From Desulfotignum sp. (lineage in GTDB: Bacteria; Desulfobacterota; Desulfobacteria; Desulfobacterales; Desulfobacteraceae): a stretch of 10,952 nt of DNA. Below are positions 5,921 to 10,952 of the stretch, piece after piece. Location of the stretch: NCBI GenBank assembly GCA_021737445.1, contig JAIPDY010000093.1, forward strand, positions 1-10,952. The letters are read 5' to 3'. Each line of letters opens with the position of its first letter. Position 1 is the first letter of the stretch. The notes under the pieces are model-generated. The model made no database searches. It was not told where the DNA came from and worked only from the letters and a program-made list of their open reading frames with translations. The translations under genes were made by a program, and so were the position numbers.

Positions 5921-8035
5921 ATGAAAACAAAACGCTTTTACCGGGGCAAAAATTCCCGGTCCAAACCCAAGAACATACCGCCCATGAAGCCAGGGGCGGA
6001 CAAGGGCCTGATCCGCATATTTGAAAAAATCGGTGTGCCGGAAGACAAGCCTTTTGTACCTGATCCGTTTCAGCTTGAAGCCATCCAGGCCATTCAGGAG
6101 ACAGACTGCCTGGTGACCGCCCCCACAGGTGCCGGCAAGACCTGGATTGCCGAGGAGGTGACAAGAAAATCTCTGGGAAAAAACGGCAGGATCTGGTATG
6201 CCACACCCCTCAAGGCATTGACCAACTCCATCCATACCCGGTTTTCCCAGCTGTTCGGGGAGAAAAACGTAGGAATACTCACCGGTGATATCAAGGAAAA
6301 TGCTGATGCGCCTGTGATCATCGGCACCACAGAAATTTTGCGGAACCAGCTGTATGATGCCATGCATACAGGGGAAAGCCTTAACTGCGATCTGATCATC
6401 CTGGATGAAGCCCATTATTTAGGGGATGTGGAACGGGGGGTTGTCTGGGAAGAGATCATGATCTATCTGCCGGTGCGCATCCCGATCCTTTTGCTGTCCG
6501 CCACCATCGGCAATTCCGACCAGATTGCCGGATGGCTGACCGCCATCAGGGGCAGACCCTGCCGCATCGTGGAAAACAGGCGGCGGCCCGTGCCGCTGCA
6601 CCCCATATTTTTTCACCCTTCCGGCACCTTGTATCCTTTGCTCAAAAAAAATACCAGCCCCTCTCCTGAGCTCCATGACAAGGTCCTTGCCTATGCAAAC
6701 ACCAAAAATCCGCCGGCCATAGCCCCGCCGGGCCGGCTGCCTGATTTCGGGCAGATCCTTGCAGTCATGGACAAATTTGATCTGCTGCCGGCCATCTTTT
6801 TTTTAAAATCCAGGGCTGACTGTGACCAGGCTTTAAAGCTGTGCAACCCTGATCTGCTCAACAAAACACCCAAAAAAAAGGCGGCCCTGGAGCAGACCTT
6901 AGATGATCTTGTGGCAGGCAATCCCCACTTGAGTGACCACCCCCACCGCCGGGATCTGGCCCGCAAAGGGTGCGCGGCCCACCACAGCGGCCATCTGCCG
7001 GCATGGAAGGTGGTGGTGGAAACCCTGATGGCAAAGGGGTTGCTCAATGCCATGTTTGCCACCTCCACGGTGGCGGCAGGGGTGAATTTTCCTGCCCGGT
7101 CCGTGGTGATTTTAAATTCCGACCGGTTCAACGGCGTGGATTTTCAGTCCCTGACCCCCAGTGAGTTCCAGCAGATGGCCGGCCGGGCCGGCCGCCGGGG
7201 CATGGACAATATCGGATTCGCCCTGGTGCTGCCGGGCAAATTCATGGATGTCAAAAAAATTGCCGCGCTGGTGAACGCCCCGGCCCTGGATGTGGACAGC
7301 CAGATCAAGATCGATTTTTCCATGGTCCTGAACCTGCTGCTTTCCCACACCCCTGACCAGATCCGGACCCTGCTGGACAACTCCTTTGCCTCCTATCTTA
7401 TCACTGCGGGTAGAAAACGCTCCAAAGCAGCCAGAAAACGGTTCGGCCAGGACCTGGCACTGCTGTGGAACGATTTTCTTGCCCATATGGATTTTCTGGC
7501 ACAAGAAGGTTTCATCACCCATGACGGCAACCTTACCCAGGACGGCCTGTGGGCATCAAAACTGAGAATCGATTCCCCGTTGCTTGTGGCCGAAGGTATC
7601 CGGCACAATCTTTTGCCGGACCAGGACCCGGCATTGCTGGCCGCCATCATGGCCGCTTTTGTCAATGAAAAAGAGTTCAAGGATGACCTGCTGTTTGAAG
7701 GGGCCCTTCCCAAACGGCTCAAGCAAAGCTTTCTTTCTGTGAGAAAAGGGCTGAAACCCTTTGCGTTGAAACTGCTGTCCAGCGGCTTTTCCGCCCCCAA
7801 CCTCTTTGTCCAGCCGGCATTTCTCATGTATTCCTGGGCCCATGACACCCCATGGGAAGACCTCATGGCAGGGTCTGATTATGCAGAAGGTGATTTTGCC
7901 CGGCTGATCCTGCGCACTGCGGAAAACCTGCGCCAGATCGCCAAAATCGACCAGAGTTTTCCCCGGGTGGCCCTGGCGGCAAAACAAGCCATTGACCTGA
8001 TTCTCAAGGAGCCGGTGATCACCCAGTACCATTAA
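5921..8035 (+). CDS. Ski2/Mtr4-like DEAH-box superfamily 2 helicase
   Basis: This is an ATP-dependent RNA or DNA helicase of 704 residues. Motifs in order are: a Q-motif-like region DPFQLEAIQAI, Walker A APTGAGKT (67-74), PLKAL (Ia), GTTEILRNQL, DEAH (162-165), SAT (193-195), the motif V region TVAAGVNFPARSVV, and motif VI QMAGRAGRRG (418-427). The C-terminal stretch SPLLVAEGIRHNLLPDQDPALLAAIMAAFV resembles the DSHCT domain of Ski2, Mtr4 and HelY. It is shorter than eukaryotic Mtr4 and mycobacterial HelY. Such proteins handle RNA in exosome-linked decay in eukaryotes; the role in bacteria is poorly defined. The start is uncertain: the ATG at 5921 and a TTG at 5912 both lack a clear ribosome site. 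I chose the ATG. The N-terminus is basic (KTKRFYRGKNSRSKPK), which fits nucleic-acid contact. It is probably the first gene of a block with ridA and ettA. Confidence 0.9.
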   Translation: MKTKRFYRGKNSRSKPKNIPPMKPGADKGLIRIFEKIGVPEDKPFVPDPFQLEAIQAIQETDCLVTAPTGAGKTWIAEEVTRKSLGKNGRIWYATPLKALTNSIHTRFSQLFGEKNVGILTGDIKENADAPVIIGTTEILRNQLYDAMHTGESLNCDLIILDEAHYLGDVERGVVWEEIMIYLPVRIPILLLSATIGNSDQIAGWLTAIRGRPCRIVENRRRPVPLHPIFFHPSGTLYPLLKKNTSPSPELHDKVLAYANTKNPPAIAPPGRLPDFGQILAVMDKFDLLPAIFFLKSRADCDQALKLCNPDLLNKTPKKKAALEQTLDDLVAGNPHLSDHPHRRDLARKGCAAHHSGHLPAWKVVVETLMAKGLLNAMFATSTVAAGVNFPARSVVILNSDRFNGVDFQSLTPSEFQQMAGRAGRRGMDNIGFALVLPGKFMDVKKIAALVNAPALDVDSQIKIDFSMVLNLLLSHTPDQIRTLLDNSFASYLITAGRKRSKAARKRFGQDLALLWNDFLAHMDFLAQEGFITHDGNLTQDGLWASKLRIDSPLLVAEGIRHNLLPDQDPALLAAIMAAFVNEKEFKDDLLFEGALPKRLKQSFLSVRKGLKPFALKLLSSGFSAPNLFVQPAFLMYSWAHDTPWEDLMAGSDYAEGDFARLILRTAENLRQIAKIDQSFPRVALAAKQAIDLILKEPVITQYH

Positions 8036-8077
8036 AAAAATGAAAAACAAACCCACCAAAACTTTTAAGGAGATTTT

Positions 8078-8455
8078 ATGAACATTATAACCGCACCCAC
8101 AGCACCTGCCGCCATCGGCCCTTACAGCCATGCCATTGTTCAGGGAAACCTGGTGTTTGCCTCCGGCCAGATCCCTCTGGATCCTGAAACCATGGAAATC
8201 ACAGGAGACACCATCGAAGCCCAGACCGAACAGGTCATGAAAAATGTGGCTGCCGTGCTGGCAGCTGCCGGCTCCGGCCTGGACAAAATCGTAAAAGCCA
8301 CGGTATTTCTGGCATCCATGGAAGATTTTGCCGGCATGAACACGGTGTACGAAAAAGCTTTGGCAGGTCACAAACCCGCCAGATCAGCCTTTCAGGTGGG
8401 CCGCCTGCCCAAGGATGCCCTGGTGGAAATCGAATGCATTGCCGTGGCCGGGTAA
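8078..8455 (+). CDS. ridA: RidA family reactive enamine/imine deaminase
   Basis: This 125-residue protein has the full YjgF/YER057c/UK114 length. RidA hydrolyses 2-aminoacrylate and related enamine/imine intermediates made by PLP enzymes such as threonine/serine dehydratase, releasing the keto acid and ammonia and so protecting PLP enzymes in the cytoplasm. It forms trimers with active sites at the subunit faces. The key residues are present: Tyr16 in GPYSHA, Gly30 in ASGQIP, Arg102 in ARSAFQVGRLP (the carboxylate-binding arginine, Arg105 in E. coli) and Glu119 in EIECIA. The ATG at 8078 has a strong AAGGAG site five bases upstream. It lies 42 bases after the helicase and 10 before ettA. Confidence 0.95.
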   Translation: MNIITAPTAPAAIGPYSHAIVQGNLVFASGQIPLDPETMEITGDTIEAQTEQVMKNVAAVLAAAGSGLDKIVKATVFLASMEDFAGMNTVYEKALAGHKPARSAFQVGRLPKDALVEIECIAVAG

Positions 8456-8465
8456 GGAAAAAACC

Positions 8466-10148
8466 ATGACCGAAGATACCAAAAAAGTGATCTACTCCAT
8501 GATCAACGTGAGCAAGTTTCACGACAAGCGCCAGGTGCTCAAGGATATCTCTTTGTCCTATTTCTACGGGGCCAAGATCGGGGTACTGGGCCTCAACGGA
8601 TCAGGCAAAAGCTCGCTGCTGCGGATCATGGCAGGCAGAGACACGCAATTTTCCGGAGAGACCATTTTATCCAAAGGGTACACCATAGGGTTTCTGGAAC
8701 AGGAACCTTTGGTGGATTCATTCAAAACCGTCCGGGAGGTGGTGGAGGAAGGTGTCCAGGAAACCGTGAATCTGCTGGCGGAATATGAAAAGGTCTCAGA
8801 AGCATTTGCCCAGCCCATGTCAGATGATGAGATGGACAAGCTCATCCAACGCCAGGGCAGAATCCAGGAACAGCTGGACCATCTGGATGCCTGGGACCTG
8901 GATGCCCGGTTGAAGATGGCCATGGATGCCCTGCGGTGCCCGCCCGAAGATACCCTGGTCAACGTGATATCCGGCGGAGAAAAACGCCGGGTGGCCCTGT
9001 GCCGGCTTTTGTTGTCCAAGCCCGACATCCTGCTTCTGGATGAACCCACCAACCACCTGGATGCAGAGTCCGTGGCCTGGCTGGAACAGCATTTGAACCG
9101 GTACGAAGGCACCATCATCGCCGTGACCCATGACCGGTATTTTCTGGACAATGTGGCCGGGTGGATACTGGAACTGGACAGAGGCGAAGGCATTCCCTGG
9201 AAAGGCAACTATTCCTCCTGGCTGGCACAGAAGCAGCAGCGCCTGGCCATCGAGCAGAAAGGGGAAGGCAAGCGCAAAAAAACCCTGGAACGGGAACTGG
9301 AATGGATCAACATGTCTCCCAAGGGCAGGCGCGCCAAATCCAAGGCCAGAGTCAAGGCTTATGAAGACCTGCTCAAAAAAGATGCAAAAGACCAGGAACA
9401 GGAGATGGAGATCTTTATCCCGCCCGGACCCCGGCTGGGGGACAAGGTGATTGTGGCAGAACATGTAACCAAGGCGTTCGAAGACAAACTGCTGGTGGAG
9501 GAGATGAACTTTGTCATCCCACCGGGCGCCATCGTGGGGGTGGTGGGTCCCAACGGTGCCGGCAAAACCACCCTGTTCAACATGATCACAGGCAAAGAAA
9601 CACCGGATGCCGGCAAAATCGAACTTGGCCAGAGCGTGAAACTGGCCTGTGTGGACCAGGAACGTGATTCGCTTGATCCCGGCAAAACCATCTATGAGGT
9701 AATATCCGGGGGCAGCGACACACTGGTTGTCGGCGGCAGGGAGATCAATGCCCGGGCCTATGTGGGCAAATTCAACTTTTCGGGCACTGACCAGCAGAAA
9801 AAAGTGGCAGAGATCTCCGGTGGCGAGCGCAACCGGGTACACATGGCCTGTATGCTCCAGGAGCAGGCCAATGTTTTGCTGCTGGACGAACCCACCAATG
9901 ACCTGGATGTCAATACAATGCGGGCTCTGGAGGAAGCGCTGGAAAACTTTGCCGGATGCGCAGTTATCATCAGCCATGACCGGTGGTTTTTAGACCGCAT
10001 CGCCACCCATATCCTGGCCTTTGAAGGGGACAGCAAAACCCTGATGTTTGACGGGGCGTATTCCGATTATGAAAAGGACCGCAAAAAGCGGCTGGGCATC
10101 AAGGCTGATGCCCCCACCCGCATCAAATACCGCCAGCTGACCAGGTAG
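8466..10148 (+). CDS. ettA: ABC-F translation factor EttA (energy-dependent translational throttle A)
   Basis: This 560-residue cytoplasmic protein has two ABC ATPase domains and no membrane segments. EttA binds the ribosomal E site and gates the first peptide bond according to ATP/ADP state. Domain 1 has Walker A GLNGSGKS (42-49), signature ISGGE (168-172) and Walker B with Glu193. Domain 2 has Walker A GPNGAGKTT (361-369), signature ISGGE (450-454) and Walker B with Glu475. An arm insertion (about 95-140) and a basic linker (RKKTLERELEWINMSPKGRRAKSKAR) for P-site tRNA contact lie in the expected places. The ending SHDRWFLDRIATHILAF with RIKYRQL close to the C-terminus is characteristic of EttA rather than other ABC-F members. 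The start at 8466 has AAGGA seven bases upstream, right at the ridA stop. An ATG at 8415 in frame lies inside ridA and is rejected. Confidence 0.95.
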   Translation: MTEDTKKVIYSMINVSKFHDKRQVLKDISLSYFYGAKIGVLGLNGSGKSSLLRIMAGRDTQFSGETILSKGYTIGFLEQEPLVDSFKTVREVVEEGVQETVNLLAEYEKVSEAFAQPMSDDEMDKLIQRQGRIQEQLDHLDAWDLDARLKMAMDALRCPPEDTLVNVISGGEKRRVALCRLLLSKPDILLLDEPTNHLDAESVAWLEQHLNRYEGTIIAVTHDRYFLDNVAGWILELDRGEGIPWKGNYSSWLAQKQQRLAIEQKGEGKRKKTLERELEWINMSPKGRRAKSKARVKAYEDLLKKDAKDQEQEMEIFIPPGPRLGDKVIVAEHVTKAFEDKLLVEEMNFVIPPGAIVGVVGPNGAGKTTLFNMITGKETPDAGKIELGQSVKLACVDQERDSLDPGKTIYEVISGGSDTLVVGGREINARAYVGKFNFSGTDQQKKVAEISGGERNRVHMACMLQEQANVLLLDEPTNDLDVNTMRALEEALENFAGCAVIISHDRWFLDRIATHILAFEGDSKTLMFDGAYSDYEKDRKKRLGIKADAPTRIKYRQLTR

Positions 10149-10185
10149 ACAGTGGCATGACATGGTCCAAATGCAGGTGCCGCAA

Positions 10186-10952
10186 ATGAAGCCGCCCCTT
10201 GTAGTGACCCATCCTCTGTTCCGGATACACTGTGCCGTGTTTTTGTTCGGCCTGGCCGGGCTGTTCGGCAAGTTCATCGCGGCCGGCCCGCTGGTGATTG
10301 TTTTTGGCAGAACCCTGTTCGGGGCCGTGGCCTTGGCAATATATGCACGGGCGGTTTCCGGCACAGGGCTGGTCGGTTTTCCCAGGCAGATGCTGGGGCT
10401 GTTCATTCTCCAGGGAATTTTACTGGCAGCCCACTGGGTGTTTTTTTTCTGGTCCATCCAGGTGTCCAGTGTGGCTGTGGGACTGGTGACATTTTCTTCG
10501 TTTCCTTTGTTTGTCACCTTTATGGAACCTTTGGTATTCAAAGAACCGTTAACCCGCCGTGACATGGTTACAGCAGGAGCGGTATTTATCGGCATCTGCC
10601 TGGTGGTGCCGGACATCGATCTGTCCAACCGGACCACATTCGGCGCATTGCTGGGCATCCTGTCCGGTCTCACCTTTGCCGTCCTGGCCCTGGTGAACCG
10701 GAAAAACGCACGGGTGTCGGATCCTGTGGCAGTGGCATTTTTCCAGAATGCGTTTGCGGCCCTGTGCCTGGTTTTTCCCCTTGCCCTGGTCCGGCCCCCT
10801 GCCCCGCAAGCATCTGATCTGCCGGCCCTGGTCTTTTTAGGGGTGGTGTGCACAGCCCTGTCCCATACCCTGTTCATCAGCGCCCTCAAACAGATCCGGG
10901 CACAGACCGCGTCGGTCATCACAGGTCTTGAACCGGTATACGGCATTGTGCT
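10186..10952 (+). CDS. Second DMT-superfamily (EamA) permease (3' partial)
   Basis: The frame is open to the window end, showing 255 codons of a polytopic inner-membrane protein. It begins MKPPLVVTHPLFRIH and then runs through repeated hydrophobic segments, including LFGLAGLFGKFIAAGPLVIVFGRTLFGA, WVFFFWSIQVSSVAVGLVTFSS, FVTFMEPLVFKEPLTRRD closing the first EamA repeat, and GVVCTALSHTLFISALKQI near the cut. Some 40-50 residues are missing from a normal ~300-residue protein. The sequence differs clearly from the permease at 3199-4119, so it is not a recent duplicate. The start is uncertain: 10186 has AGGTG six bases upstream, but the in-frame ATGs at 10162 and 10171 are possible. It follows ettA by 13-37 bases. 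The substrate is unknown. Confidence 0.85.
   Translation, partial: MKPPLVVTHPLFRIHCAVFLFGLAGLFGKFIAAGPLVIVFGRTLFGAVALAIYARAVSGTGLVGFPRQMLGLFILQGILLAAHWVFFFWSIQVSSVAVGLVTFSSFPLFVTFMEPLVFKEPLTRRDMVTAGAVFIGICLVVPDIDLSNRTTFGALLGILSGLTFAVLALVNRKNARVSDPVAVAFFQNAFAALCLVFPLALVRPPAPQASDLPALVFLGVVCTALSHTLFISALKQIRAQTASVITGLEPVYGIV

Noticed and set aside
5262..6206. Minus-strand frame of 314 codons across the dehydrogenase-helicase junction
   Set aside because: It is antisense to two well-supported genes, its product is Cys/Phe-rich and unrecognisable, and it has no ribosome site that I could see.
9222..9240. Other TGGCAC occurrences (e.g. in ettA, helicase and sulfatase) as sigma-54 promoters
   Set aside because: They lie inside coding regions and lack the TTGC-like -12 element at the right distance.
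8820..9977. Long minus-strand frame (385 codons) opposite ettA
   Set aside because: The + strand here carries both ATPase domains of EttA intact, and the antisense product shows no family pattern.
9990..10946. Long minus-strand frame (318 codons) opposite the second permease
   Set aside because: Its translation is rich in Arg, Thr and Ser without any recognisable domain, while the + strand encodes a clear EamA permease. It is a shadow frame.

Overview
All convincing genes lie on the + strand and are packed tightly, with moderate GC. The gene set (a sigma-54 activator, a choline-sulfatase-type enzyme, a large acyl-CoA dehydrogenase, a Ski2-like helicase, RidA and EttA) and the codon style suggest a Gram-negative, probably a sulfate-reducing Desulfobacteraceae-like bacterium. 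That assignment is an impression from memory, not a measured result.

Region 1 (1-1410). The window opens inside a PAS / sigma-54 AAA+ / Fis-HTH activator that ends at 1144. The next 266 bases hold no gene but look like an activator-dependent promoter region. They contain two identical-arm dyads, CGACA-N4-TGTCG, at 1184-1197 and 1242-1255. An IHF-like site lies at 1302-1314, and a strong -24/-12 candidate, TGGCACG-N4-TTGTA, at 1331-1346. All of these precede the sulfatase start at 1411. The simplest reading is that the activator just upstream binds the dyads and switches on the genes downstream.

Region 2 (1411-5819). A type I sulfatase closely resembling choline-sulfatase (BetC), a DMT/EamA permease and a 567-residue acyl-CoA dehydrogenase follow one another. 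The last two overlap by ATGA. The sulfatase should release choline and sulfate from choline-O-sulfate. In a sulfate reducer this would yield both an electron acceptor and a carbon or osmolyte source. The permease may move the substrate or a product. The substrate of the dehydrogenase cannot be read from the sequence. Two small RNA hairpins sit between the sulfatase and the permease.

Region 3 (5820-10952). After a 101-base gap come a Ski2/Mtr4-like DEAH-box helicase, a RidA enamine/imine deaminase, the ABC-F ribosome factor EttA, and the first 255 codons of a second DMT/EamA permease cut by the window end. Spacings of 42, 10 and about 37 bases allow a single transcript. This block looks like housekeeping and RNA/translation functions, unrelated to region 2. 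No RNA genes, insertion sequences, CRISPR arrays or convincing rho-independent terminators were seen.
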